Part shown: piece by piece, positions 1 to 7,915 of the stretch
Position numbering within the stretch: position 1 is the stretch's first letter
How the letters are laid out: each line of letters begins with the position of its first letter
Assembly (NCBI GenBank): GCA_020024175.1
Contig: JAHHUB010000001.1
Span: 1-28,087 of the forward strand
DNA from: Oscillospiraceae bacterium
Lineage (GTDB): Bacteria; Bacillota; Clostridia; Oscillospirales; Ruminococcaceae
Length of the DNA stretch: 28,087 bases
Direction of reading: 5' to 3'
Translations under genes and position numbers: made by a program
The notes under the pieces: generated by a model
Told to the model about the DNA's origin: nothing
Databases searched by the model: none
What the model saw: the letters and a program-made list of their open reading frames with translations, nothing else

Positions 1-134
1 ATTATCACTTTATCATAATAAAATTTAATATTATGTTGTTTTTTTAATATTTTTTTGTGTTTATACAAATTGTAATATCATTATCAAATATTCTGTTGCA
101 TATACTTAACCAATAACTGTGGGAGGTGATATTT

Positions 135-365
135 TTGCATAACGGAGAGAAAAATAAAAAAATAAAAAAAGGCCCGATTGCAGATTTACCGCCTTCTCAA
201 ATTCCTGTTTTGGCTGCCGCTGTTGCAATAGCTTTAACAGAAAACAAAAGTGTCTGCGAAGTTCGAGCCATTTTAAATTTAGTAAATATGGTAGAAGATA
301 TAATTATAGGTATTCTCGCTCAAAAAAATATCTGTGATGAAAGTGTTGATGATTTTATTTTTTAA
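135..365 (+). CDS. Small hypothetical protein, about 76 aa, possibly DUF6774-like
   Basis: I do not recognise a function. The best start is a TTG at 135, because a strong ribosome binding site (GGAGGTGAT, 122-130) sits just upstream. A GTG at 126 lies inside that site and is unlikely. The product opens with a Lys-rich segment, then has a hydrophobic-to-amphipathic stretch (PVLAAAVAIALTENKS, then ILNLVNMVEDIIIGILAQ) that suggests two short helices, and ends acidic. The general plan resembles small Clostridial proteins of the DUF6774 type (two short helices, cytoplasmic), but I assign this from memory and with low weight. It faces the minus-strand gene next door and the two stop codons abut (363-365 and 366-368). 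No convincing promoter was found in 1-120, which is very AT-rich. Confidence 0.55.
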   Translation: MHNGEKNKKIKKGPIADLPPSQIPVLAAAVAIALTENKSVCEVRAILNLVNMVEDIIIGILAQKNICDESVDDFIF

Positions 366-1871
366 TTAAAAATCTTCCAAATCCAGTCGATATTTAGTTT
401 TTATATCGGATTTATCCGGTTTTTCAATTAATTTATTTAATTCACTTATATATGCTCTGGTCTGACTGTCATCAAATTTATTGTTCAGTTCCGATATTAT
501 TATTTCAGACAGATATTTTTCCGATAAACTGTATACATAATCGGAAACCTTTTTCACCACAAACAAAAGTCTTTTTTCATCACTGCTGAAATTTTCATCA
601 AGGTCAAATCTTGTTATGTGGTCAGAACTTATCAAATCTTCTTTTCCGTAGAAAAATTTATAGTTTGTTTTAATATTTAAAATAACACTTTCTGCTAAAT
701 TTTTCTTTGGCATTATAATTTCGGTTTTTTCAGACATTAAGTCAAAGGCATTGTTCCCCATATTTTCCAACTTGTCACTGAAAATAATTTTTTTAATTCC
801 ACTTTGGTTAAAAGCATTATCCCCAACTGAAACCATATCAGAAAAATCAAATTCCGAATCCAAAAAACCACATTGGAAAAACGCACTATTTCCCACTTCT
901 TCCAATCCATTTGGCAGAGTTATATCTTTTAATTTTCTGCAGCCATAAAAACAGTTTCTCGGTATGTTTTTTAAATTTCCAATCTTAATCTCCGATAAAT
1001 TTTTGCAGCCTTCAAAAGAACTCTCTCCCAATGATTCAAAAGCAGTATCCACTTCAAATTTTTTTAATTTTTCACAGCCTCTGCATGCTGCTATTCCTAT
1101 ATTTTTTATTTCGCCTTTGCATATAATTTTTTCGAGGTTTTCACAGCCGTTAAAAACATAATTATCAATAAAATTTATTTTAGATGGCAATGTTATATTT
1201 TTTAAAGAAGTACAACTTCCGAAAGCATATTTGCTTACTATCTCCAAACTTTCTGGAAGGTAAATTTCTTCAAGACCTGTGCATCTGTCAAAAGCATATT
1301 CCCCTATTTCTGTAACACCTTCCGGTATAATAATTTTCTTTAGTTTGCTGCATCCCGAAAAGGCATTTTTTCCTATTTTTTTTATTTGGTCAGGCAGTTG
1401 TATTTCTTCCAAATGTTTGCATGAATCAAACATATACTCGGGAATTTCTTTTATATATTTTGGCAGAACCACTTTTTCAAGCCATTCACAGCCTTTTAAA
1501 AGTTCTTTGCCCAATGTTTTTACACTGTTTGGAAATATGATTTCATCCAATAATCTGCAATTATAAAAAGCACGGTATTCAATGGTTTCAAGTGAGTTTG
1601 ACAACTCTATACTTTCCAAACCCACACATCCGAAAAAGGCATTATATCCTATCTTTTTAACGCTGTCTGATAAAGTTATGCTTTCTATGGAATCAATATT
1701 ATAAAACTGATTAGGCTCAATTTCCTCTGTTTTATCAGGTATAGTTATATTTACACCTCTGTTTTTGTCATATGCTTTTCTTTTTTGTTCTGTATATTCT
1801 TCCCTGCCCTGTTCTTCTTCAATATTTATTTCTTTTTTATCTTGTTTTTTCCAAAAGCTTAATAAACTCAT
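366..1871 (-). CDS. BspA-like leucine-rich repeat protein (LRR_5), cytoplasmic
   Basis: A 501-residue protein built mostly of about fourteen 22-23-residue repeats of the BspA/LRR_5 type, with the pattern LExIxLPxxLxxIGxxAFxGC. They run from roughly residue 60 to 385. Such repeats form a solenoid used for protein binding; the partner is unknown. Classical BspA proteins are secreted and surface-anchored, but this one starts with a charged segment (MSLLSFWKKQDKKEIN) and then a Glu/Lys-rich stretch, with no signal peptide, lipobox or sortase signal. A cytoplasmic location is therefore inferred. The last 100 or so residues are non-repeat, charged and probably helical. The ribosome binding site is modest (AAAGGAAAAG). 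It is the last gene of a minus-strand run after the pseudo-P-type ATPase, 60 bp away with a hairpin between. Confidence 0.85.
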   Translation of the reverse strand: MSLLSFWKKQDKKEINIEEEQGREEYTEQKRKAYDKNRGVNITIPDKTEEIEPNQFYNIDSIESITLSDSVKKIGYNAFFGCVGLESIELSNSLETIEYRAFYNCRLLDEIIFPNSVKTLGKELLKGCEWLEKVVLPKYIKEIPEYMFDSCKHLEEIQLPDQIKKIGKNAFSGCSKLKKIIIPEGVTEIGEYAFDRCTGLEEIYLPESLEIVSKYAFGSCTSLKNITLPSKINFIDNYVFNGCENLEKIICKGEIKNIGIAACRGCEKLKKFEVDTAFESLGESSFEGCKNLSEIKIGNLKNIPRNCFYGCRKLKDITLPNGLEEVGNSAFFQCGFLDSEFDFSDMVSVGDNAFNQSGIKKIIFSDKLENMGNNAFDLMSEKTEIIMPKKNLAESVILNIKTNYKFFYGKEDLISSDHITRFDLDENFSSDEKRLLFVVKKVSDYVYSLSEKYLSEIIISELNNKFDDSQTRAYISELNKLIEKPDKSDIKTKYRLDLEDF

Positions 1872-1896
1872 ATTTTCTTTTCCTTTTATAATATTA

Positions 1897-1933
1897 TCTC
1901 CCCCAAGAAAATATCCTTGAGGGAGAATTTTTT
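1897..1933 (+). terminator. Hairpin followed by T-run, oriented for plus-strand transcripts
   Basis: An 11-bp stem with one G-U pair (1897-1907 with 1916-1926, loop AAAATATC) is followed on the plus strand by ATTTTTT (1927-1933). In this orientation it is a good intrinsic terminator. On the minus strand the sequence after the stem is ATAATATTAT, which is a poor U-tract, so the hairpin may only weaken or process the transcript between the ATPase-like gene and the LRR gene. The stop codon of the ATPase-like gene lies inside the T-run. Confidence 0.55.
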
Positions 1934-4727
1934 AATACTTGCGAATATTAGGTATCAGTATAACTAAAAATGCGGTTATTAACTGATAAATTGCAATAAG
2001 CTGGAAGTTTGCAATATCTGTTTTACCCATAAGAGCCAAAAATGCAACCAATCCGTAACCACCCACAATGAATACAAGCTGTAGTATTGTTCCTAAAACT
2101 ATGGCACTCTTGCCACTGATTACATCGCAAACCGATTTTATCTTAGCTGCCAAATTGCCGTTATAAACAATCTTGGCTGCAGCTTTTTCCTTATCACAGG
2201 AAATTTCGTTAAATTCCGCATGATTTTTGGAACTCATAACTGTTACCATATCCTGAGGATAATCAAAAAGTTCCTCTATTTTAGCAGAAGTTATATTGGG
2301 GTCTGTGGTATATACAGAAAGTGTAACTCCTTTTTCGGACAATTCATAAAGGCAATCCCCTATTTCATCGGAACCTTTATAGCTTATAACAAACATAGCT
2401 GTAAGTTCCCCTGAATTTGCCAGATAGAAAAGTTCCTTTCCGCCTTTTTTGAATTTATTTTCGTATTCAATGCTTGGAGGTGTCATACCATGATTTATCA
2501 TCAGATTTCTGTTTCCGATTAAAACCTTTTTGCCGCCAACCCATGCAGAAAGTCCCATTTCGTCCTCATAGATAATACTGTCTACTTTTTTAAGCAAACT
2601 CTGCTTATGCTGAATCATTTCCATAAATATATCCATTAAAATTCCGCTGGAACTGCAGGCAACACTGGCTGCATCAATAATAGCTTCATCAATTCTGGAA
2701 TTGGAGAATGTTTTTATTCCATGCATTACAATACTTCCACCGGCAAATAAATCATTTGCATCTATGGAGAGAGCATTCATTTCATCAAAATCGTCCAATG
2801 ACTGATAACCTGCTATCATAGCACCTTCTTTAGACAGTGATCTGGAAATTCTGCTAAGGGGAAGATTACTCAGCCATGTTGATGTAAGAGGAGCTCCCAT
2901 ACACATCAAAGCAGAAAATACAGTCAATGAAACCATGCTCTCTTTATCTCCGAAGAAATAGCTGACCACAGCCATTAAAACACTGAATCCCAGAAAAATC
3001 GGAATAGTGATTAAACTTATTCCATCACTGTAATCAGGTGAGTAGGAAAACTGCAAAAATCCTGTTGGAAATTTGGTTTTTGAGCTGTATACCACACAAG
3101 GTGTGTCAATATTCTGACCACGGGTAATTTCTCTTTCAAAGCTTTTGTTATTAATAATCCCCAAAGTGTATTTTTCATCATCATTGGTGAGAAAATCAAA
3201 ATTTCGTTTTATTCTGGAATACATAAATGTTTTGCCTATTAAGTTAAACAGCAAAGCCAATGAAGGCAGACAGAAATACATATTTACACCTGGCTGCAAA
3301 ACTTTTTCCGGCAAAGCCACCAGTGCCACACCCTGAAGTATAGTAGAAATTACCGCCAAAGCTGCCGCCGAATCTCCGTTAGGTTTAAGAGTAAACAAAG
3401 AAATAAGTCCTCCACCTACTACGGAATAGCAAACCAGTGTGTTTATTATTAAAAATCCAAGTGATATTCCCACAAATATCTGCATATTTTCTTCCGGAAG
3501 CATGAATGAAGGCAGCGGAAGTTTTGTGTTATTAAGGGAAATTCCCCAGTAAAGCAGCATTGCAAAAATTACAGCAGTAATAATAAGCTGAACTAAATTT
3601 GTAATCTGAGATTTCTTTAAATTATTTTTTATCTCATCAGTATCTTTGGGAGAATCAAAATCACTGAAAGTGGTTTTCTTATCATTTTCTCCATCGCCAA
3701 AAGTGAAAGCATTTTTCTTTCTCTGTTCTTCCTCAGTGCCTAAAATAGGTATACTTCTTGTAAATCCCATAGCCGCTTTTGAGCTGTCCATATTGCCCAC
3801 TTTTATATTCATCTGGGTGTTTTCTTTGTCATTTTGGTCAAAGAAATTATCTTTGAGATTTACTTTAAAAGGTGCTTTTTCCCCTGTTTTATCATTTTCA
3901 TAATTTTCAGAAACCATTGGAGTATTTACAGGAGGCTGATAAACCTCTCTTTTAGGAGGATTTTCCTCTGTTCTAGGTTTCATTTCATAATTTACAGGCT
4001 GACGAATAGGCTCATTACGGGAAGGTTCCCGTCTTTCTTCAAATTCGGAAGTATATGCAGGCTGATCATCATGTACTTCTGTTTTTTCCTCTTTCTGACC
4101 GAAAAACTTTCTTCTGTGTTTTTCCTTTAAATTGGCTGATGCTTTTGTTTCAAAAGGTTTAAAAGCCTTATCTCCGAAAGCATCTGCAATTTTAGGTGAA
4201 GATGTTTCACTCATCCCCCCCTGGAAATATTCCCTGTTGTCATCAGTGGTATATTCCTTCTCCATAAGTTCTGCAACAGAAGCCCCAATTTGGTGATTTT
4301 CAGGCATTTCCACCGGATTAATATTGTTATTTTCTTTTTTGTCAGCCATATATTTATCATAAAAGCTAAATTCCTGTTTAGGAGGCTCCGGGTTATGAAA
4401 ATCCTGTTTAGGAGGCTCCGGGTTATGAAAATCCTGATGATAAGGTGATGATTCCGGCTGACTTAAATCCCGACGATAAGCCGAAGGCTCCGGCTGCCTG
4501 AAATCCTGTTGATTAATTGGTGGTTCAGGCTGACGGCGAACAGGAGGTTCTTCTCTGTAAGGAGGGGTATATTCGCTTACCTCATGGCGAAACTCCTGGA
4601 CAGGACGCCTTATTTCAGGATTCGGCCTTGGTATTGATTGGGGTGGTATATCATCATTATGTTTTGCCTGTTTTTTTCGCTTTATTTCTTCCAATATATT
4701 ATCCACGGAATAGTTGTTTTTATCCAT
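1932..4727 (-). CDS. P-type ATPase-like membrane protein, predicted inactive, with long disordered N-terminus
   Basis: A 931-residue protein starting at ATG 4727 (GAGGTG seven bases upstream; a TTG at 4733 crowds that site). Residues 1-370 are Pro/Glu/Arg/Gln-rich and lack hydrophobic segments. From about 372 there are four membrane helices, an actuator-like domain, two more helices ending in a SKEGAMIAGYQSLDDF segment, a cytoplasmic P/N-like domain, and two C-terminal helices. This is the order of a P1-type heavy-metal or K+ ATPase. The nucleotide-binding loop VLIGNRNLM (Gly738-Asn739) is recognisable. The phosphorylation motif DKTGTLT is replaced by DANDLFA (Asp656 kept, Lys and Thr lost), the TGD motif is TTD (807-809), and no GDGxND hinge, CPx metal site or TGE actuator motif is present. 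ATP-driven transport is unlikely; a sensor or scaffold role is inferred. It follows rlmB by 41 bp. Confidence 0.8.
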   Translation of the reverse strand: MDKNNYSVDNILEEIKRKKQAKHNDDIPPQSIPRPNPEIRRPVQEFRHEVSEYTPPYREEPPVRRQPEPPINQQDFRQPEPSAYRRDLSQPESSPYHQDFHNPEPPKQDFHNPEPPKQEFSFYDKYMADKKENNNINPVEMPENHQIGASVAELMEKEYTTDDNREYFQGGMSETSSPKIADAFGDKAFKPFETKASANLKEKHRRKFFGQKEEKTEVHDDQPAYTSEFEERREPSRNEPIRQPVNYEMKPRTEENPPKREVYQPPVNTPMVSENYENDKTGEKAPFKVNLKDNFFDQNDKENTQMNIKVGNMDSSKAAMGFTRSIPILGTEEEQRKKNAFTFGDGENDKKTTFSDFDSPKDTDEIKNNLKKSQITNLVQLIITAVIFAMLLYWGISLNNTKLPLPSFMLPEENMQIFVGISLGFLIINTLVCYSVVGGGLISLFTLKPNGDSAAALAVISTILQGVALVALPEKVLQPGVNMYFCLPSLALLFNLIGKTFMYSRIKRNFDFLTNDDEKYTLGIINNKSFEREITRGQNIDTPCVVYSSKTKFPTGFLQFSYSPDYSDGISLITIPIFLGFSVLMAVVSYFFGDKESMVSLTVFSALMCMGAPLTSTWLSNLPLSRISRSLSKEGAMIAGYQSLDDFDEMNALSIDANDLFAGGSIVMHGIKTFSNSRIDEAIIDAASVACSSSGILMDIFMEMIQHKQSLLKKVDSIIYEDEMGLSAWVGGKKVLIGNRNLMINHGMTPPSIEYENKFKKGGKELFYLANSGELTAMFVISYKGSDEIGDCLYELSEKGVTLSVYTTDPNITSAKIEELFDYPQDMVTVMSSKNHAEFNEISCDKEKAAAKIVYNGNLAAKIKSVCDVISGKSAIVLGTILQLVFIVGGYGLVAFLALMGKTDIANFQLIAIYQLITAFLVILIPNIRKY
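4372..4431 (-). repeat. Perfect 30-bp tandem duplication inside a coding repeat
   Basis: Two identical 30-bp units (4372-4401 and 4402-4431) followed by a further TCCTG. Each encodes ten residues containing HNPEPPKQ. Neighbouring sequence (4432-4530) encodes degenerate 10-12-residue copies with QDFRQPEP or RRDLSQPES-like cores, so this is the freshest part of a longer Pro/Glu repeat in the disordered N-terminus of the ATPase-like protein. Confidence 0.9.
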
Positions 4728-4768
4728 AATCAAACACCTCTTTCTAAATACAAAACAAATTTCCTGTT

Positions 4769-5539
4769 CTATTTAAAATTCTTGGAATTTAATTTCATTT
4801 TCTGTCTTGTTACCTCATACATCATAATTCCAGCCGCTACAGAAGCATTGAGGGAATTAATATGTCCATTCATGGGAAGTGATACTATAACATCGCATTT
4901 TTCCTTGATAAGACGGCTTATACCCTTACCTTCAGAACCTATTACCAAAGCTACTCCCCCTGAAAAATCAGTGGAACACCAGTTTTGTCCATCCATATCT
5001 GCACCATAAACCCAAATATTTTGCTTTTTAAGTTCATCTATAGTTGATGCTAAATTAGCCACTCTGGCAACAGGCATATATTCTGCGGCACCCACTGCAA
5101 TTTTTGCCACAACAGCGGTAAGACCCACTCCATGTCGCTTTGGAATAATAATACCATCAGCTCCTGCAGCTTCCGCAGTACGGATTATAGCACCTAAATT
5201 GTGAGAGTCCTCTATATTATCACATATAATTATGAACGGGTCATGTCCCTGAGCATTTTTGATGATTTCTTCAACTGTGGAATATTCATAAGCAGAAGTT
5301 ACTGCCGCTATACCCTGATGGTTTGCAAATCCTGTCATATTGTCAAGTTTTATTTCATTTACTTCTTTTACAGGTATTCCTCTGTCTTTTGCCATAGCCA
5401 CAATTTTAGTGATACTGCCTTTCAGTTCACCTTTAACTATGTATATGCTTTCTATTTCTCTGCCACTTTTGAGAAGTTCCATAACGGAATTTCTGCCGGG
5501 CACTACATCTTCCCTTAGTTTTGTTTCATTATCCATCAT
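4769..5539 (-). CDS. rlmB: 23S rRNA (guanosine-2'-O-)-methyltransferase RlmB
   Basis: A SpoU/TrmH-family (SPOUT fold) enzyme that uses S-adenosylmethionine to methylate the 2'-OH of a guanosine in 23S rRNA. The N-terminal L30e-like RNA-binding domain begins VVPGRNSVMELLKSG. The catalytic domain shows SpoU motif 1 (DSHNLGAIIRTAEAAGADG, with the Asn and Arg), motif 2 (LVIGSEGKGISRL) and motif 3 (SLPMNGHINSLNASVAAGI). The first ATG of a tandem pair at 5539 gives 256 residues, close to the family size. A TTG at 5599 in the same frame is rejected because the promoter puts the transcript start almost on top of it. AAGGA lies about 10 bases upstream of the chosen ATG. It leads a minus-strand run into the ATPase-like gene. 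Confidence 0.92.
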   Translation of the reverse strand: MMDNETKLREDVVPGRNSVMELLKSGREIESIYIVKGELKGSITKIVAMAKDRGIPVKEVNEIKLDNMTGFANHQGIAAVTSAYEYSTVEEIIKNAQGHDPFIIICDNIEDSHNLGAIIRTAEAAGADGIIIPKRHGVGLTAVVAKIAVGAAEYMPVARVANLASTIDELKKQNIWVYGADMDGQNWCSTDFSGGVALVIGSEGKGISRLIKEKCDVIVSLPMNGHINSLNASVAAGIMMYEVTRQKMKLNSKNFK

Positions 5540-5607
5540 ATATTTATCTTCCTTATCTGCATAAAGCTGTTTTATTTTACATACAATTATAGGTATCAAT
5601 GTTTATT

Positions 5608-5636
5608 ATTATACCAAAAAATGCGAAAAAATGTAA
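5608..5636 (-). promoter_or_regulatory. Promoter of rlmB (extended -10)
   Basis: Minus strand: TATAAT at 5613-5608 preceded by TGG (extended -10), and a weak -35 TTACAT at 5636-5631, with a 17-bp spacer. Transcription would start near 5600, leaving a leader of about 60 nt before the ATG at 5539. The rest of the 5540-5872 gap holds the groESL promoter and operator; 5637-5767 is AT-rich with nothing else I can name. Confidence 0.6.
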
Positions 5637-5767
5637 GCAGTAATTTTATTTTTAGGAATATTTTTTCTTTATTATTTTAAAATATGCTATTTGCAGATGT
5701 TTTTATATATTAAATTTTTAAAAAATTGTAAATTATTTTAATAATCAATTATATTTTATAAAAAGAC

Positions 5768-5795
5768 TTGATTTTTGGAAAATTTAGTGTAAAAT
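5768..5795 (+). promoter_or_regulatory. SigA-type promoter of groESL
   Basis: TTGATT (5768-5773), 16-bp spacer, TAAAAT (5790-5795). The predicted transcript start falls at the left edge of the CIRCE element, so repressor binding would block initiation, which is the standard arrangement. Confidence 0.7.
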
Positions 5796-5800
5796 AATAA

Positions 5801-5827
5801 TTAGCACTCGGAGCTAATGAGTGCTAA
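5801..5827 (+). promoter_or_regulatory. CIRCE operator (HrcA binding site)
   Basis: A perfect match to the consensus TTAGCACTC-N9-GAGTGCTAA (arms 5801-5809 and 5819-5827). This inverted repeat is the binding site of the heat-shock repressor HrcA, and also stabilises the groESL leader. HrcA itself is not encoded in the window. Confidence 0.97.
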
Positions 5828-5872
5828 CAATAATCATATATAATATTATTTTTATAAAATGGAGGAATAGTT

Positions 5873-6157
5873 ATGAACATTAAACCACTTGCCGACAGAG
5901 TTGTTATTAAAATGGTAGAAGCCGAAGAAACTACCAAAAGCGGTATTATTCTTTCAGGCAGCGCAAAGGAAAAGCCACAGGTTGCAGAAGTTGTGGCAGT
6001 TGGCCCCGGCGGAGTTGTAGACGGAAAAGAAATTAAAATGGAACTTAAAGTAGGCGATAAAGTTCTTATCAGCAAATATTCAGGTACAGAAGTTAAACTG
6101 GAAGGTCAGGAATACACAATCCTCCGCCAGGCTGATGTATTGGCTATCGTTCTTTAA
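5873..6157 (+). CDS. groES: Co-chaperonin GroES
   Basis: A 94-residue chaperonin lid protein that caps the GroEL ring during ATP-driven protein folding in the cytoplasm. It opens with the family hallmark IKPLADRVVIK, has the flexible mobile loop (EETTKSGIILSGSAKEKP) that docks on GroEL, and the roof-region GPGG motif. GGAGG at 5861-5865 gives good spacing to the ATG. It is the first gene of the CIRCE-controlled operon, 55 bp upstream of groEL. Heat-shock induction through HrcA is predicted. Length and motifs are entirely normal. Confidence 0.98.
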   Translation: MNIKPLADRVVIKMVEAEETTKSGIILSGSAKEKPQVAEVVAVGPGGVVDGKEIKMELKVGDKVLISKYSGTEVKLEGQEYTILRQADVLAIVL

Positions 6158-6212
6158 TATCCGAAGAAATTCATTTAACATATAAAATTAATTTAAAAGG
6201 AGACTGATTTTC

Positions 6213-7838
6213 ATGGCAAAGAAAATAATATATGGCGAAGAAGCAAGAAAATCCTTGCAAAACGGTATTGATAAATTAGCAGACACAGTTAAAATTACTC
6301 TTGGCCCTAAGGGAAGAAATGTTGTTTTGGATAAAAAATTCGGTTCACCTCTCATCACCAATGATGGTGTTACAATAGCTAAGGAAATTGAACTGGAAGA
6401 CGCTTTTGAAAACATGGGTGCTCAGCTTCTTAAAGAAGTTGCCACAAAAACAAATGATTCCGCAGGTGATGGTACAACAACTGCTACACTTTTGGCTCAG
6501 GCTCTTGTAAGAGAAGGCATGAAGAATGTTACATCAGGAGCTAACCCAATGATTGTTAAAAAGGGTATTGAAAAGGCTGTTGCAAAAGCTGTTGAAACTG
6601 TTATTGCAAACTCCAAATCCATTTCCTGTACAGAAGACATTGCAAGAGTTGCCACTGTTTCTGCAGGAGATGAAGTTATCGGAAAACTCATTGCAGACGC
6701 TATGGAAAAGGTTTCTAAAGACGGTGTTATCACCATCGAGGAATCCAAGACAGCTGAAACTTACTGCGATGTTGTAGAAGGTATGCAGTTTGACAGAGGC
6801 TATGTTACACCTTACATGGCTACTGATATGGATAAAATGGAAGCTGTTTTGGACGATGCAGCTATCATGATTACAGATAAGAAAATTTCCAACATTCAGG
6901 AAATTCTCCCACTTCTTGAAGAAATCGTTAAAACAGGCAAGAAACTTCTCATTATTGCTGATGACATTGAAGGTGAAGCTCTCTCCACACTTATTGTCAA
7001 TAAATTGAGAGGTACATTTACCTGTGTTGCTGTTAAAGCTCCTGGCTTTGGTGACAGACGCAAGGAAATGCTCCAGGATATTGCTATTCTCACAGGTGCA
7101 ACAGTTATTTCCTCTGACTTAGGTTATGAACTCAGCGATGCTTCCGTACAAATGCTGGGTACTGCCCGTCAGGTTATCGTTGGTAAGGAAAATACAATCA
7201 TTGTTGACGGTGCAGGCGAAAAAGCTGATATTGATGCAAGAACAAACCTTATCAGACATCAAATCGAAGAAACAACTTCTGAATTTGACAAGGAAAAACT
7301 TCAAGAAAGACTTGCTAAACTTGCAGGCGGTGTAGCTGTTATCAGAGTAGGTGCTGCTACAGAAGTTGAAATGAAAGAAAAGAAACTCAGAATTGAAGAT
7401 GCTTTGGCTGCTACAAAGGCTGCTGTTGAAGAAGGTATTGTAGCCGGAGGCGGTACAGCTCTTATTAACGCAATTCCTGCCGTTGAAAAGATTCTTGACA
7501 TTTGTGATGGCGACGAAAAGACAGGTGTTAGAATTGTACTCCGTGCTTTGGAAGAACCTATTCGTCAAATTGCTGCAAACGCAGGTTTGGAAGGCTCTGT
7601 AATCATTGATACAATCAAACGCTCAGGCAAAATCGGATATGGTTTTGATGCTTACAACGAAAGCTACAACGATATGATGGAAATCGGTGTTGTTGACCCA
7701 ACTAAGGTTACACGCTCCGCTCTTCAAAATGCATCCTCTGTTGCTGCTATGGTTCTTACTACTGAATCACTTGTTGCAGATGAACCTGAAAAAGATGTAC
7801 CTGCAATGCCTAACCCAGGTATGGGCGGAATGTATTAA
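6213..7838 (+). CDS. groEL: 60 kDa chaperonin GroEL
   Basis: A 541-residue chaperonin subunit that forms the double-ring folding chamber with GroES. It shows the nucleotide-binding segment LGPKGRNVVLDKKFGSP, the DGTTTAT motif, the GroEL signature AAVEEGIVAGGGTAL near residue 400, and a C-terminal Gly/Met tail (PNPGMGGMY). AAGGAG precedes the ATG. Codon choice is enriched for highly expressed types compared with the neighbours. It ends 13 bp before a strong intrinsic terminator, which closes the two-gene operon. Confidence 0.99.
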   Translation: MAKKIIYGEEARKSLQNGIDKLADTVKITLGPKGRNVVLDKKFGSPLITNDGVTIAKEIELEDAFENMGAQLLKEVATKTNDSAGDGTTTATLLAQALVREGMKNVTSGANPMIVKKGIEKAVAKAVETVIANSKSISCTEDIARVATVSAGDEVIGKLIADAMEKVSKDGVITIEESKTAETYCDVVEGMQFDRGYVTPYMATDMDKMEAVLDDAAIMITDKKISNIQEILPLLEEIVKTGKKLLIIADDIEGEALSTLIVNKLRGTFTCVAVKAPGFGDRRKEMLQDIAILTGATVISSDLGYELSDASVQMLGTARQVIVGKENTIIVDGAGEKADIDARTNLIRHQIEETTSEFDKEKLQERLAKLAGGVAVIRVGAATEVEMKEKKLRIEDALAATKAAVEEGIVAGGGTALINAIPAVEKILDICDGDEKTGVRIVLRALEEPIRQIAANAGLEGSVIIDTIKRSGKIGYGFDAYNESYNDMMEIGVVDPTKVTRSALQNASSVAAMVLTTESLVADEPEKDVPAMPNPGMGGMY

Positions 7839-7851
7839 CAGATAAATATCT

Positions 7852-7898
7852 AAGCTCAAAAAGCTCTTTTGTCAAAGAGCTTTTTGAGCTTTGTTTTA
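7852..7898 (+). terminator. Intrinsic terminator of groESL
   Basis: A perfect 18-bp inverted repeat (7852-7869 with 7874-7891, loop TGTC), followed by TGTTTTAT. It lies directly after the groEL stop codon. Confidence 0.93.
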
Positions 7899-7915
7899 TA
7901 TAAGAAAGGTTTTTT

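Noticed and set aside
1..120. A promoter for the small gene at 135
   Set aside because: The stretch is so AT-rich that several -10-like words occur; no pair with proper spacing stands out.
4372..4431. Two direct 30-bp repeats as a CRISPR seed
   Set aside because: There are no spacers between the units, they are in frame in a coding region, and no cas genes are near.
4638..5009. Plus-strand frame of 123 residues
   Set aside because: It is antisense to rlmB and the ATPase-like gene and matches nothing recognisable.
5540..5599. Extended rlmB start at TTG 5599
   Set aside because: The promoter at 5608-5636 puts the transcript start next to it, so it would be leaderless, and family proteins start near the ATG at 5539.
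7119..7568. Minus-strand frame of 149 residues inside groEL
   Set aside because: It is an antisense shadow of a highly conserved gene; long antisense frames are common here because of codon bias.
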